Numbered from the stretch's first letter, positions 27,714-37,074 are shown. The stretch: 64,000 bases of DNA from Prosthecochloris sp. (GCA_015482705.2 JADMLA020000030.1:1-64000); one strand, 5' to 3'. Made by a program: numbers and translations. The notes: a model not told the origin generated them from the letters alone.

Positions 27714-28160
27714 TCACCGGGCTTGAGTAACGGTTTGCAGAGCATCGGGAAGCTGTGCGATGAAATCCCGGATTTCATCGCGAACTTTCCGGTAACAGTC
27801 GAGCTTTTTTTCAGGATCGTTTATCGATCGAGCAAGACGTGGTGGATCGTCGAATCCGGCATGGATGCGCTTTGCCGATCCAGGAAAAAACGGACAGTTT
27901 TCATGTGCATGATCACAAACCGTAATGATAACATCGAACGGAATATGCTGTACTTCTTCGATATTTTTCGAGTGGTGAGAGGATATGTCTATTCCCGCTT
28001 CGTCCATAACATGGATTGCATTCTGGTTCATACCGTGTACTTCGGTTCCAGCAGAATAAGGCTCGAAAATATCACCGTGCAAATATCGTGCCCAGCCTTC
28101 CGCCATTTGACTTCTGCAGGAATTACCGGTGCAAAGAAAAAGAATCCTGATTTTATACAT
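27714..28160 (-). CDS. arsC: Arsenate reductase, thioredoxin-coupled (LMW phosphatase type)
   Basis: A 148-residue cytoplasmic enzyme that reduces arsenate to arsenite. The N-terminal P-loop CTGNSCR has C10 and R16 in the CX5R pattern. C82 and C89 (VCDHAHENC) reproduce the Cys10/Cys82/Cys89 relay known from the Staphylococcus aureus pI258 enzyme. DDPPR is the expected catalytic Asp motif. It is followed by the aquaporin gene, giving a reduction-plus-channel arsenic module. No arsR is visible upstream. Confidence 0.92.
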   Translation of the reverse strand: MYKIRILFLCTGNSCRSQMAEGWARYLHGDIFEPYSAGTEVHGMNQNAIHVMDEAGIDISSHHSKNIEEVQHIPFDVIITVCDHAHENCPFFPGSAKRIHAGFDDPPRLARSINDPEKKLDCYRKVRDEIRDFIAQLPDALQTVTQAR

Positions 28161-28350
28161 AAATCGATCAAAAAAGCTGTTACGACGAGAAAATGCCGCC
28201 TAACATGATACAAAAGATTGGTGCAGGCGCTGCACATCAATTGGAAAGTTTTCAACTCCGTAACAAATTTAAGGCGCATAAAAAAGGCTCGGTTTTACGA
28301 TAAAGACCATATATTTCACTCTTAAACATTTTGTAAGTAACGCGGTAATC

Positions 28351-29328
28351 GTGATTGAAGAACAAAAAACACAGCCTACGGAGAAGTTTCTGGCTTATCG
28401 TGAAAAGCTCAACCAACGCGAGGCTGTCGGGAAACGGGGAGATTCCCTGAACGTCGAGTACGAGAAAAGTTTGATCGCAAAAAGCTGTTTTGTAGAGCTG
28501 AACGGAATCCTTCATCATTATCATGACTCTGGACCGGGCTCTACCGGCGAAACAGTGCTTCTTGTACATGGCTGGGATTGCTGGTGGATGTGGTGGCATC
28601 ATATTATCCGCTTTCTCAATGAAAGAGGTATACGAACCATTGCATATGATCTCAAAGGGCACGGCTGGTCGGATAACGATCCCCACAATGATTATTCGAT
28701 CGATTCTTTTGCCGAAAATCTCGAAGCTCTGGTAGACAAGCTCGAACTCGAGAACTTTCATATCGCAGCATTTTCATTCGGCCCTTTTATCGCTCTTCAC
28801 TATGCAAAACAGCATCCTGAAAAGATGCTGTCGATGGTGTTTTTCAATTTCGGCTATCTTGAAAACAACCGCTTTGTAGAAAAGGTGGCGCCTGCAACGT
28901 TGAATTTCACGTTCAATAATCTTTTACGAAAAATTACTTGGTGGTTGCCGGCCTATATTTTTGCCCGTCTTGTGCTTTCCCGCAATGCCGTCTTGTTCCA
29001 TGATGTTCAGATTGGTTTCGAGAGTCTTGCACTTTGTGCTCCGGAAGCAATCGAGCAGTCAACAAGCCAGATAACCTCTATGGAGGTTACGGAAAGTATC
29101 GTTGGTTTTGTCGAGGCTTTGCAGGTTCCGGTACTGTTTGCAGCAGGTGACGGAGACAGCATCATGACCCCGGAGAACACTAAAAAACTTGCTGGATATT
29201 GCCGAAAAGGAATTTTTGTCAATGTGCCGGCCTGCGGGCATCTTATCACGCTTGAACTTCCTGAGACTGCAGGCGGTTTGATTTTCGAGCACATCAAACA
29301 TTGTGTGCCTGAAAATGCATCGTTTTAG
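28351..29328 (+). CDS. Alpha/beta-hydrolase fold protein
   Basis: A 325-residue protein starting at GTG 28351. LLVHGWDCWWMWWHH is the oxyanion-hole HGW region. The nucleophile elbow is AFSFGPF, where Ala replaces the first Gly of GxSxG. The acid is probably the Asp in AAGDGDS and the His is in ACGHLI near the C-terminus. The first ~50 residues are a family-specific extension. Substrate unknown. The stop overlaps the convergent trpF stop by four bases. Confidence 0.82.
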   Translation: MIEEQKTQPTEKFLAYREKLNQREAVGKRGDSLNVEYEKSLIAKSCFVELNGILHHYHDSGPGSTGETVLLVHGWDCWWMWWHHIIRFLNERGIRTIAYDLKGHGWSDNDPHNDYSIDSFAENLEALVDKLELENFHIAAFSFGPFIALHYAKQHPEKMLSMVFFNFGYLENNRFVEKVAPATLNFTFNNLLRKITWWLPAYIFARLVLSRNAVLFHDVQIGFESLALCAPEAIEQSTSQITSMEVTESIVGFVEALQVPVLFAAGDGDSIMTPENTKKLAGYCRKGIFVNVPACGHLITLELPETAGGLIFEHIKHCVPENASF

Positions 29329-29987
29329 GACTCCGTGGGTGTTTTGTCGGCTTTTTTGACAGCATCGACGAAATCGATGATTTTTTGATGATCTTTTTTC
29401 CCGGGTGATTCTTCCACTCCGCTTGCGGTATCGACTGCATAAGGTTTGACTGTCCGAATTGCTTCGGCAATATTCTGAGGGTTGAGCCCGCCGGCGAGAA
29501 TGCCATGGCCTATACTTTCCATCCTCCGGAATATCTTTTGCGCGGTCTGTTTCGCTATAGTGGTTCCTGTTCCACCAGCTTGCCCTGGACGATAAGCATC
29601 GAAAAGAAATGACCTGAATCCTGTTTTTTCGGCGAACGTTTCGACTTCTTCCATCGAGAAATCCGGTCCGGCTCGAAATACCCGTATGACCTTTGTGGTT
29701 GAAATGGCAAGGGCTGTTTGCGGGGTATAGTGTTCGGAGTGAAGCTGAGCATGGTCAAGGTTGCAGTTCTTGCATATTGCATTGATTTCGGACGGTTCCT
29801 GCTCAACGAATACTCCAACACAGGATACAAAGGGGGGGAGTTCGGCGATGATTTTTCGTGCGTCGTTCGGCTGAATACAGCGCGGGCTTGATTTGCTGAA
29901 ATTGAACCCGAGAGCATGGATTCCTGCCATACATGCGGCAAGGGCATCATCGAGGTTCGTTATTCCACAAATCTTAATTCTTGTCAT
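29325..29987 (-). CDS. trpF: Phosphoribosylanthranilate isomerase
   Basis: A 220-residue TIM-barrel enzyme of tryptophan synthesis, converting N-(5-phosphoribosyl)anthranilate to CdRP. MTRIKICGITNLDDAL carries the catalytic Cys in KICGIT. The opposite acid lies in FLFDAYRPGQAGGTG, and the phosphate loop is ILAGGLNPQNIAEAI followed by VDTASGVEESPGKKD. No other trp gene is in the window. The stop codon overlaps the convergent hydrolase stop. Confidence 0.94.
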   Translation of the reverse strand: MTRIKICGITNLDDALAACMAGIHALGFNFSKSSPRCIQPNDARKIIAELPPFVSCVGVFVEQEPSEINAICKNCNLDHAQLHSEHYTPQTALAISTTKVIRVFRAGPDFSMEEVETFAEKTGFRSFLFDAYRPGQAGGTGTTIAKQTAQKIFRRMESIGHGILAGGLNPQNIAEAIRTVKPYAVDTASGVEESPGKKDHQKIIDFVDAVKKADKTPTES

Positions 29988-30155
29988 AGTGAGGGTCCCG
30001 AAAGGAGATGGTCAAAGATGAAAGGTGAAAAGAAAAAAATTAAATTAAAAAAGTATCGCAAAAGCGCAAAAATGTGTGGCTTTGAGCAAATGTGATTTTT
30101 AGTTTTAACTTATTCTTTTTATACTTTCCTCCGCTTGGTATTGGTGATACATTAC

Positions 30156-30227
30156 TGGGGTGTGGCCAAGTGGTAAGGCATCGCCCTTTGGAGGCGACAT
30201 TCGCAGGTTCGAATCCTGCCGCCCCAG
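30156..30227 (+). tRNA. tRNA-Gln (TTG)
   Basis: A complete cloverleaf aligns base for base in layout with bacterial tRNA-Gln. Acceptor TGGGGTG pairs with CGCCCCA, the anticodon stem TCGCC/GGCGA encloses loop CTTTGGA (anticodon TTG), and GCAGG-TTCGAAT-CCTGC is the T arm. The discriminator is G and CCA is not encoded. Confidence 0.95.
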
Positions 30228-30233
30228 CGGAAA

Positions 30234-30268
30234 AGAGGCTGCCTCGAAAAGGCAGCCTCTTGTATGTT
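30234..30268 (+). terminator. Terminator of tRNA-Gln
   Basis: AGAGGCTGCC (30234-30243) pairs perfectly with GGCAGCCTCT (30251-30260), followed by TGTATGTTT. It is nearly the same hairpin as after rubrerythrin. Confidence 0.8.
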
Positions 30269-30375
30269 TATGACAGACAGTCTTCATCGTTTCGCTTTCT
30301 CCCCGATGTCAGCATTCTTTCGGGCTTGTTCACGCGAGTCCAAATAATTCTATCACGGTAGCACCTCTCCACCTT

Positions 30376-30415
30376 TCATCCCCGGGCAAGTGGATTTCGA
30401 TCCGTGGATCCACTT
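30376..30415. repeat. Dispersed intergenic repeat, copy 2, with hairpin
   Basis: TCATCCCCGGGCAAGTGGA at 30376-30394 is identical to 25641-25659. Here AAGTGGAT (30388-30395) can also pair with ATCCACTT (30408-30415). CACGAAA/TTTCGTG (30447-30453 and 30467-30473) is a further small inverted repeat in the same gap. I see no gene between 30269 and 30546. Confidence 0.55.
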
Positions 30416-30546
30416 CGTCTTGCTGTATCTCCTTGCTTACAGAGAGCACGAAAGGCTAGCCTGATATTTCGTGATTTCGTATGGTTGCTCTATCAGGTTC
30501 GGTTCGAAAGGGCAAACCGGCATGTCTCTGTGAATCGCGGCGGAGC

Positions 30547-30588
30547 AAAAAAAAGCTGTACCGGCAGATCCCCGGTACAGCTTTTTTT
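30547..30588 (-). terminator. Terminator of the metK-ahcY operon
   Basis: AGCTGTACCGG (30554-30564) pairs perfectly with CCGGTACAGCT (30572-30582), flanked by an A-run on the left and a T-run on the right. It can act in both directions; it sits just past the ahcY stop. Confidence 0.88.
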
Positions 30589-30610
30589 ACGGAAAAAGCA
30601 AGAGCTTGAA

Positions 30611-32029
30611 TCAGTATCGATAGTGCTCGGGCTTGTATGGCCCGTCTACCGGCACTCCGATGTAATCAGCCTGTTCCTGTGAAAGTCTGGTAAGGTTGAC
30701 TCCCAGCTGTTCGAGGTGCAGTCGTGCAACCTCTTCGTCGAGTTTTTTCGGAAGACAATACACTCCTGTCTCATACTCTTTCGTCCAGAGTTCAATCTGT
30801 GCCAGAGTCTGGTTTGTAAATGAGTTACTCATGACGAACGATGGATGGCCGGTTGCGCAGCCGAGATTTACCAGGCGGCCTTCAGCCAGCAGATAGATCG
30901 AGTGCCCATCATCAAAGGTGTACTTGTCGAACTGCGGCTTGATGTTTGTTTTTGTCGCACCGGCATAGTTGTTGAGATTGTCTACCTGAATTTCATTATC
31001 GAAGTGACCGATGTTGCAGACGATGGCTTCATCTTTCATCCGCTTCATGTGTTCGAGCGTGATAACGTCTTTATTGCCTGTTGTGGTAACAAAAACGTTG
31101 CCCTCCTCGATGGCATCTTCCATGGTGGAAACTTGAAAGCCTTCCATGGCAGCCTGAAGCGCGCAAATCGGGTCGATTTCGGTAACAACAACTCTTGCTC
31201 CGTAAGAGCGCATTGAATGGGCACACCCTTTACCGACATCACCATAACCGAGAACGACGACCACCTTGCCTGCAAGCATAACATCCGTAGCGCGCTTGAT
31301 TCCATCGGCAAGAGACTCGCGGCATCCGTAAAGATTGTCGAACTTTGATTTGGTGACCGAGTCGTTGACGTTGATGGCAGGGAAGAGAAGTTCCCCTTTC
31401 TCCATCATCTGATAGAGCCTGTGGACACCGGTTGTCGTTTCTTCGGAGACGCCCCTGACTTCAGGAGCGATCTTGTGCCAATGCTGGTTATCTGCTTCGA
31501 AAATCTCCCTGAGCTGGCCATACAATGCCTGTTCTTCGGCATTCCCTGGTGTTTTATCAAGCATCCCAGGTTCATTTTCGATCTTGTAACCGAGATGTAT
31601 CATCAAGGTAGCGTCGCCTCCGTCGTCGACTATGACATTCGGGCCTTTTCCGTCAGCGAAAGACAGTGCCTGACGGGTACACCACCAATAGTCATCGAGT
31701 GTTTCCCCTTTCCAGGCAAAAACCGGTGTTCCAGCTGCCGCGATTGCAGCAGCTGCATGGTCCTGAGTCGAAAAGATGTTACAGCTCGCCCAGCGAACGT
31801 CGGCACCGAGGTCGACCAGAGTCTCGATCAGGACCGCTGTCTGGATCGTCATGTGCAATGATCCTGTAATACGAGCACCTTTCAATGGCTTCTTGCCCGC
31901 ATATTTACGGCGGGTAGCCATCAGGCCCGGCATCTCTTTTTCTGCGATTTCAATTTCCTTTCGCCCCCAGTCGGCTAAAGAGATGTCTGCCACTTTGTAG
32001 TTGAGTACTTCAGTGTCAGTTGTCATCAT
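30611..32029 (-). CDS. ahcY: Adenosylhomocysteinase
   Basis: A 472-residue cytoplasmic enzyme that splits S-adenosylhomocysteine into adenosine and homocysteine. [21 protein letters not shown], the NAD-binding [14 protein letters not shown] and the C-terminal YKPEHYRY (the conserved Lys/Tyr tail) are diagnostic. The long internal segment around residues 150-190 matches the longer bacterial form. It starts 34 bases after metK and shares its leader, so SAM production and SAH removal are co-regulated. Confidence 0.97.
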   Translation of the reverse strand: MMTTDTEVLNYKVADISLADWGRKEIEIAEKEMPGLMATRRKYAGKKPLKGARITGSLHMTIQTAVLIETLVDLGADVRWASCNIFSTQDHAAAAIAAAGTPVFAWKGETLDDYWWCTRQALSFADGKGPNVIVDDGGDATLMIHLGYKIENEPGMLDKTPGNAEEQALYGQLREIFEADNQHWHKIAPEVRGVSEETTTGVHRLYQMMEKGELLFPAINVNDSVTKSKFDNLYGCRESLADGIKRATDVMLAGKVVVVLGYGDVGKGCAHSMRSYGARVVVTEIDPICALQAAMEGFQVSTMEDAIEEGNVFVTTTGNKDVITLEHMKRMKDEAIVCNIGHFDNEIQVDNLNNYAGATKTNIKPQFDKYTFDDGHSIYLLAEGRLVNLGCATGHPSFVMSNSFTNQTLAQIELWTKEYETGVYCLPKKLDEEVARLHLEQLGVNLTRLSQEQADYIGVPVDGPYKPEHYRY

Positions 32030-32063
32030 AGTGATAGTGTGTTTTTTGCTTTGAAATATAGAA

Positions 32064-33275
32064 TCACAGATTAAATGTTTGTTTCAGTTCTTCTACCTTG
32101 TCGGTTTTTTCCCATGGGAAAATGGAACGACCGAAATGACCGTAAGCAGCCGTATCCTGGTAACACCAACCTTGAGGGTTGTCCAGGCTGAAATGGCGAA
32201 TGATAGCTGCAGGCCTGAGATCGAAAATCTGTTCGGCTTTTTCCTGGATCTCAGCATCACTGAGACCGTTTACCGCTGTTCCGTGTGTATCGATGTATAC
32301 AGAAACAGGACGGGCAACACCTATGGCATAAGAAACCTGAACGGTACATTTTTCAGCAAGTCCTGCCGCTACGATATTTTTGGCGACATGGCGTGAAGCA
32401 TAGGCTGCACTGCGGTCTACTTTTGACGGGTCTTTGCCGCTGAATGCGCCACCACCATGAGGAGCGGCACCACCATAGGTATCGACAATGATTTTACGTC
32501 CCGTCAAGCCGGTATCGCCATGAGGACCGCCGATTTCGAAACGCCCTGTAGGATTGATATGGAATTTGGTGTTCTCGTCGAGCATTTCTGCAGGAATGAC
32601 TTCTCTGACAACGTTTTCGATAATGTCCTTTTTGATGATATCCTGCCATTCCTGTTCGCCGCAACCTTCCGGTTCGGGATCATGCTGGGTCGAAACTACA
32701 ACGGCATCGACTCTTTTTGCGACTCCGTCAATATATTCAAGGGTTACCTGGCTTTTCGAGTCAGGACGAAGGTAGGTCATTGTTTCGCCTGCTTTGCGGA
32801 TATCGGCGAGCTTTTTAACGAGAGCATGAGCGTATTGTATTGCGGCAGGCATCAGTTCGGGAGTTTCGGTACAAGCGTAACCGAACATCATTCCCTGGTC
32901 GCCGGCGCCGACTCTGTCGAGCTCATCTTCAATTTCTTCTTTGCGATCAACGCCTCTGTTGATATCGGGTGACTGGCTGTGAAGCGCTGAGAGTACACCG
33001 CAGGAATTGGCTTCAAACATGTATTCGCCTTTGTTGTACCCGATTTGTTCGACGACTTTTCTTGAAAGCTTCTGTATATCTACAATACCTTTTGTCGTTA
33101 CTTCACCGCCGACAATGACCTGACCTGTGGTTACAAATGTTTCGCATGCGACACGGGATTTCGGGTCTTGACGAAGAAATTCATCCAATACTGCATCGGA
33201 AATCTGGTCTGAAACCTTATCCGGATGCCCTTCTGATACAGACTCTGAAGTAAAGAAAAATCTTGACTGTGTCAT
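32064..33275 (-). CDS. metK: S-adenosylmethionine synthetase
   Basis: A 403-residue enzyme that makes SAM from methionine and [25 protein letters not shown] is the N-terminal ATP/Mg motif, [12 protein letters not shown] the methionine-side motif, and [19 protein letters not shown] the P-loop-like signature. It is the first gene of the metK-ahcY operon with a structured leader about 100 bases upstream of its start. Confidence 0.97.
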   Translation of the reverse strand: MTQSRFFFTSESVSEGHPDKVSDQISDAVLDEFLRQDPKSRVACETFVTTGQVIVGGEVTTKGIVDIQKLSRKVVEQIGYNKGEYMFEANSCGVLSALHSQSPDINRGVDRKEEIEDELDRVGAGDQGMMFGYACTETPELMPAAIQYAHALVKKLADIRKAGETMTYLRPDSKSQVTLEYIDGVAKRVDAVVVSTQHDPEPEGCGEQEWQDIIKKDIIENVVREVIPAEMLDENTKFHINPTGRFEIGGPHGDTGLTGRKIIVDTYGGAAPHGGGAFSGKDPSKVDRSAAYASRHVAKNIVAAGLAEKCTVQVSYAIGVARPVSVYIDTHGTAVNGLSDAEIQEKAEQIFDLRPAAIIRHFSLDNPQGWCYQDTAAYGHFGRSIFPWEKTDKVEELKQTFNL

Positions 33276-33369
33276 TTTCGTTGATATTTATTGTTTACCG
33301 TAACAACAAGAACTACAAGAAAAGCTCTTGCTTGTCTTACAAAGGATTAGGCGTGTACGTTGGATTAAA

Positions 33370-33469
33370 AGACAGACTGGACACGGAAAACCCTGGGTAC
33401 AAGCTTTCCGGCAACATCTTGACGGAAGCTTTCGGCACCGTGTCCATAGGTAATGGGGATGCCGGATAA
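33370..33469 (-). ncRNA. SAM-Chlorobi-type leader RNA of metK-ahcY
   Basis: On the minus strand an 8-base stem GGACACGG/CCGTGTCC (33445-33438 with 33386-33379) encloses about 50 bases. Within these, AAGCTTCCG and CGGAAAGCTT form a second stem. CCGGCA (33465-33460), outside the first stem, can pair with TGCCGG (33413-33408) inside it, giving a pseudoknot. Position before metK-ahcY and the phylum match the published SAM-Chlorobi motif as I remember it. It lacks the SAM-I core sequences. Boundaries are approximate. Confidence 0.75.
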
Positions 33470-33475
33470 GTGCAC

Positions 33476-33504
33476 AATGTAATCATTCGGAGCTACTCAT
33501 GCAA
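33476..33504 (-). promoter_or_regulatory. Candidate promoter of metK-ahcY
   Basis: On the minus strand TTGCAT (33504-33499) and TACATT (33481-33476) are 17 bases apart, placing a start near 33468, just before the leader RNA. CGGAGC/GCTCCG forms an inverted repeat around the -35 element (about 33488-33515). The rest of the gap up to 33637 shows no gene. Confidence 0.5.
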
Positions 33505-33637
33505 GGGGTGCTCCGTTAATTTATTGTGCCTCGCGATATCCTTAGGCTGCGGTGGAGGGGGGTATGCACACTGTCTGATTTGTATTCCTGACAGACGACG
33601 TGAGCATAACCTTTGATGTACGGTATCGACCGTCGAA

Positions 33638-34615
33638 TCATCGGAGTTTGATGTCTGAAAAATCTCCTATGTTGGCCTCATGAGCGTGGCCGGACAGAGA
33701 TGCATTGTTCCCTATGATGGAATTATCGAGAAACACGTGCTGTACATTCGAATCGTTGCCGACTATAGAATTTTTAATGACAGCATCCTTGATCACGGTG
33801 TTTTCTCCTATTGTCGCATTCGGACCGATGATGGCATTGTCGATTTGCGCATTTTTCGCGATAAACACCGGCTTGTTGATTATACAGCCAGGAAAAGACG
33901 ATTCGGTACTATGGCTTTTCAGAAGAATTTCGTTTGTCGAAAGAAGTGTTTCAGGTTTACCACAATCATACCAGTTGTTGACTGGAAATGTCGTCAGAGA
34001 TTCGCCTTTTTCCAGCATCATCTGTAAGGCATCGGTCAGTTGATATTCTCCCTTTGTTTTTATGTTTTCCCTGATCAAGCTGTCGATACAGGTAAAGAGC
34101 GAATCAGAGTTCCTGATATAGTAGAGTCCCACGATTGCGAGATTGCCTACCGGTTCATTCGGTTTTTCTACAAGCTTTACGATGCGGCCGTTATTGGTTA
34201 TGGCAATACCGAACCTACTGGGGTCTTCCACTTCTCTGACTCCCAGACTGGAGGATGGACTGTTCAGTATTCCCGAGAGCTCGACATCAAAAATAGTATC
34301 ACCGAGGATAATGAACACCGGTTCGTCATTGTTGACATGTTCCTTACACATTCCGATCGCATGAGCGAGGCCGAGGCGTTTCTGCTGGTTGACAAACGTC
34401 AAACGGATATCGTAGTTTTCACTGAGATAAGCCTCTATCATCTCACCGAGGTAGCCGACGATGATAATTGCTTCGTCGATACCTGAAGCGATGAGTTTAT
34501 CCATGATATGGCCTATGATCGGCTTTCCGGCAACATTCAGAAGTACTTTTGGCTGAGAAAGGGTATGCGGGCGTAGTCTCGAACCGACTCCTGCAACAGG
34601 TATGATAGCTTTCAT
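33638..34615 (-). CDS. NDP-sugar pyrophosphorylase with hexapeptide-repeat tail
   Basis: The protein has 325 residues from MKAIIPVAGVG; an upstream in-frame ATG at 34660 would add 15 unlikely residues. The N-terminal nucleotidyltransferase domain has GVGSRLRPHTLSQPK and LGDTIFD (metal-binding Asp). The C-terminal ~90 residues are left-handed beta-helix repeats (IDNAIIGPNATIGENTVIKDAVI). The architecture resembles long RmlA/GlmU-like glucose-1-phosphate thymidylyl- or uridylyltransferases. The sugar and nucleotide cannot be fixed from sequence. Confidence 0.85.
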   Translation of the reverse strand: MKAIIPVAGVGSRLRPHTLSQPKVLLNVAGKPIIGHIMDKLIASGIDEAIIIVGYLGEMIEAYLSENYDIRLTFVNQQKRLGLAHAIGMCKEHVNNDEPVFIILGDTIFDVELSGILNSPSSSLGVREVEDPSRFGIAITNNGRIVKLVEKPNEPVGNLAIVGLYYIRNSDSLFTCIDSLIRENIKTKGEYQLTDALQMMLEKGESLTTFPVNNWYDCGKPETLLSTNEILLKSHSTESSFPGCIINKPVFIAKNAQIDNAIIGPNATIGENTVIKDAVIKNSIVGNDSNVQHVFLDNSIIGNNASLSGHAHEANIGDFSDIKLR

Positions 34616-34802
34616 GGTATGTGACGGGTTTGTTAAATGGGGTTGCTGGACGTTGTACAAATACCAGTTTACTAAAGGATAAAAAAATAAAATCTCTTTT
34701 CACCCTCGAGGGCGACCGTAATCAGGTTTTTTTGTATTGTTGCAAATGTTTCTCCGTTTCTCGAGAAAAGGGAATAATTAGAATGTAAAAGAAGATACTG
34801 TC

Positions 34803-35213
34803 ATGTCGTTGAAGCCGGAGTGGTTTTATAACCAGTCGGGGGTAGTACCTGTTCTGCATGGAAGAGTCGTTCTTGTTACTACCAGGAAATCCGGGCGGTG
34901 GACCATCCCGAAAGGGATTGTCGAAAAAAATATGTCTCCTCATGATTCGGCTGCAAAGGAGGCATACGAAGAGGCTGGTGTTGTCGGCAATGTCAGGAAA
35001 ATAGAAATTGGCCGCTATGATTACCCCAAGTGGGGAGGGACTTGTACCGTTCGGGTTTATCCATTCTACGTCGAGAAGTTGCTTGACAGGTGGGAAGAGA
35101 TGCATGTCAGGAAACGTAAAATTGTATCTCTGAGCAAAGCCATCGAAATGATCGAAAACGATGCGCTTGCAGAGATACTACAAACTTTTTTCCATCGTCT
35201 GGAAAAGGAGTGA
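34803..35213 (+). CDS. Nudix hydrolase
   Basis: A 136-residue single-domain protein. The Nudix box is visible at GIVEKNMSPHDSAAKEAYEEAGV with the essential EE-x-G core. Lys stands for the Arg of RE and Met stands where the box usually has Glu after G-x5. WTIPKG before the box and the basic, short form resemble the diadenosine/diphosphoinositol (DIPP) group. Substrate unknown. Confidence 0.85.
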   Translation: MSLKPEWFYNQSGVVPVLHGRVVLVTTRKSGRWTIPKGIVEKNMSPHDSAAKEAYEEAGVVGNVRKIEIGRYDYPKWGGTCTVRVYPFYVEKLLDRWEEMHVRKRKIVSLSKAIEMIENDALAEILQTFFHRLEKE

Positions 35214-35298
35214 GAATAATGCACATGCTGAAAAGCCTTCATCGGAGTGCTACGGGTGTTTGATTTTTTTATTGCCGAGTTATTTTTTATATAATTGC

Positions 35299-35324
35299 AG
35301 TCTCAAATATTTAAGTCTCAAATA
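35299..35324. promoter_or_regulatory. Operator-like double box before marR
   Basis: AGTCTCAAATA is directly repeated at 35299-35309 and 35314-35324 (15-base step), ending seven bases before the marR start. CTCAAATATTTAAG across the first copy is a near-palindrome. Placement suggests autoregulation. A related site lies at 26869-26893. Confidence 0.55.
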
Positions 35325-35331
35325 AATTGAT

Positions 35332-35778
35332 ATGGTTGAAGAAAAGGATGCAATCAAAAAACTGATCGGTTATCAGATAGGGATTACTTCAAATCTTCTT
35401 CGGAGAGTTTTTGCGGCACAGATTACAAAGTATGCGGAAAATATTTCTCCCGAGCAGTTTGCTGTGCTTGTTCGGCTGAGTACCAAAAACGGATTGAGTC
35501 AAAATGCTATTGCCGAGAGCGTTCTCAAGGATGATGCAACGATAACGCGTATTCTCGACAGCCTTGAAAAAAAGAAGCTTGCTGTTAGAAAAAAGGCCGA
35601 ACATGACCGTCGTTCGAACCTTGCGTATCTTACACCTCAGGGAAAAACGCTTGTAGAAAAAGTCTTTCCAAAAGCCAGGTTTCTTAACGAGCGTCTGCTT
35701 GACGGGATCGAAAAGGAGCATATCAGGGTTGTCTTTGAGGTCCTTGAGAGGCTCAGGGAAAATGCAAAGAAAATCTAA
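35332..35778 (+). CDS. MarR-family regulator of efflux operon 2
   Basis: A 148-residue winged-helix protein. ISPEQFAVLVRLSTKNGLSQNAIAESVLKDDATITRILDSLEKKKLAVRKKAEHDRRSNLAYLTPQGK covers the DNA-binding helix, and DRR the wing of the MarR fold. It is the first gene of marR-adaptor-RND-tolC, 32 bases before the adaptor gene. The double box directly before its start is the probable binding site. Ligand unknown. Confidence 0.9.
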   Translation: MVEEKDAIKKLIGYQIGITSNLLRRVFAAQITKYAENISPEQFAVLVRLSTKNGLSQNAIAESVLKDDATITRILDSLEKKKLAVRKKAEHDRRSNLAYLTPQGKTLVEKVFPKARFLNERLLDGIEKEHIRVVFEVLERLRENAKKI

Positions 35779-35810
35779 AAGGTAATCCGCAGAAGCTACA
35801 GCAACCAGTC

Positions 35811-36974
35811 ATGAAACAAAAACAACCGATTCTTTTGAAGTTCAAGCCTTACGCCTATGCTGTGATTATCGTTTTAGCCGGTATTCTTATTGGCCGTTTG
35901 CTCGGATCGGGAAAACAGCAGCAAGCGGAAAGGATTGTTCCAAAAAGGGATAGTCAGGTTCCAGTTGTGGAGATAACGAACAAGCAGGTGCAGAGGGTCG
36001 TCAAAATGAACGGAAAAGTTGACGCGCTTGAAAAAATCGAAATATATGCCGAAGTGACCGGTGTGTTTGTCGATGGGGCGAGGCCTTTCAGAGAGGGGCG
36101 CAGGTTTGCGAAGGGGGAAGTGTTGCTCAGGATCGAGGACAGTGTTTATCGCAATACTGTTCTGGCAGAAAAAAGTGCATTGCTCAATGATCTGACCTTA
36201 CTGATGCCGGATCTACTGATTGATTTTCCGTTGTATGCCGGGCCCTGGAGAGAGTACCTGGATGATTTCAGTATCGGTAAACCTCTCCGTCCATTGCCTC
36301 CGGCGCCAAATGACAGGTTGAGAAATTATGTGGCGGCAAGGAATATCTACACAAAATTTTATGCTGTCCGCAGTATGGAAGAGACTCTGGCCAAGTACAG
36401 TATCCTTGCTCCGTTTGATGGTGTTGTTACTGTTTCGGAAGCGAATCCTGGTATTCTTGTTCGTAATGGGCAAAAGCTTGGAGAGTTTGCTGCTACGACG
36501 GCATATGAGCTGGAACTGTCCGTACCGGTGCGTGAGGCGGCTTTTATTCGGAAGGGGGATCGCATTACACTTTCATCCGATGATTTTAACGGCTCGATAG
36601 AAGCGAAGGTCGCCCGGGTGAACGATGTGATCAATCCGAATACTCAGACCGTTGGGGTATATGCACTTCTCGATGATTCCCGTTTGAAAGACGGTATGTT
36701 CCTTTCCGCATCACTGAGCGTCCCGGTTGAAGATGCGTCGGTTATAGCCCGTGAACTGCTTGATAATGAAAATCGTGTATTCGCACTGCGAGATTCTATA
36801 GTCGTATTACTTCCTGTTGACGTTGTGTCGGTTGATGGAAGAACAGCGATTGTCCGCGGTATTCCTGATGGTACTGCGATCGTTGCCGAACCTGTGGAAG
36901 GACTTTTCAATGGCATGGTTATAACCGAGTCGGTAGCGACGGTACAGGAAGAGAACTCGTCGGTTTCGAAATGA
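35811..36974 (+). CDS. RND periplasmic adaptor 2
   Basis: A 387-residue HlyD/AcrA-type protein with an N-terminal membrane anchor (about residues 14-31) and no lipobox. Lipoyl-type motifs are at MNGKVDALEKIEIYAEVTGVF and YSILAPFDGVVTVSEANPGI. The alpha-hairpin between them is atypical (residues about 125-190 with Pro-rich LRPLPPAPNDRLRNY). The beta-barrel part follows. It belongs to the same operon as the permease that starts 100 bases downstream. Confidence 0.88.
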   Translation: MKQKQPILLKFKPYAYAVIIVLAGILIGRLLGSGKQQQAERIVPKRDSQVPVVEITNKQVQRVVKMNGKVDALEKIEIYAEVTGVFVDGARPFREGRRFAKGEVLLRIEDSVYRNTVLAEKSALLNDLTLLMPDLLIDFPLYAGPWREYLDDFSIGKPLRPLPPAPNDRLRNYVAARNIYTKFYAVRSMEETLAKYSILAPFDGVVTVSEANPGILVRNGQKLGEFAATTAYELELSVPVREAAFIRKGDRITLSSDDFNGSIEAKVARVNDVINPNTQTVGVYALLDDSRLKDGMFLSASLSVPVEDASVIARELLDNENRVFALRDSIVVLLPVDVVSVDGRTAIVRGIPDGTAIVAEPVEGLFNGMVITESVATVQEENSSVSK

Positions 36975-37074
36975 ACAAGAATAATTATTTCTCCAATAAA
37001 AAGGCATGTTGCCGCAGATTCCGGTCTGTCATGGAAGCTGTTTTTGCAAGGTGCCTCAAAGCTGATTCTGGATT

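Noticed and set aside
28028..28279. An arsR-like gene upstream of arsC
   Set aside because: The only open frame there is a shadow of arsC without a helix-turn-helix pattern.
30269..30546. Coding region in the gap between tRNA-Gln and ahcY
   Set aside because: Open frames are short, without start signals or similarity; the gap is better described by repeats and a terminator.
33263..33469. Short plus-strand frame across the metK leader
   Set aside because: The sequence is explained by the structured RNA and promoter on the minus strand.
33370..33480. SAM-I, SAM-II or SAH riboswitch before metK
   Set aside because: None of the conserved cores of those classes as I know them is present; the Chlorobi-specific leader fits better.
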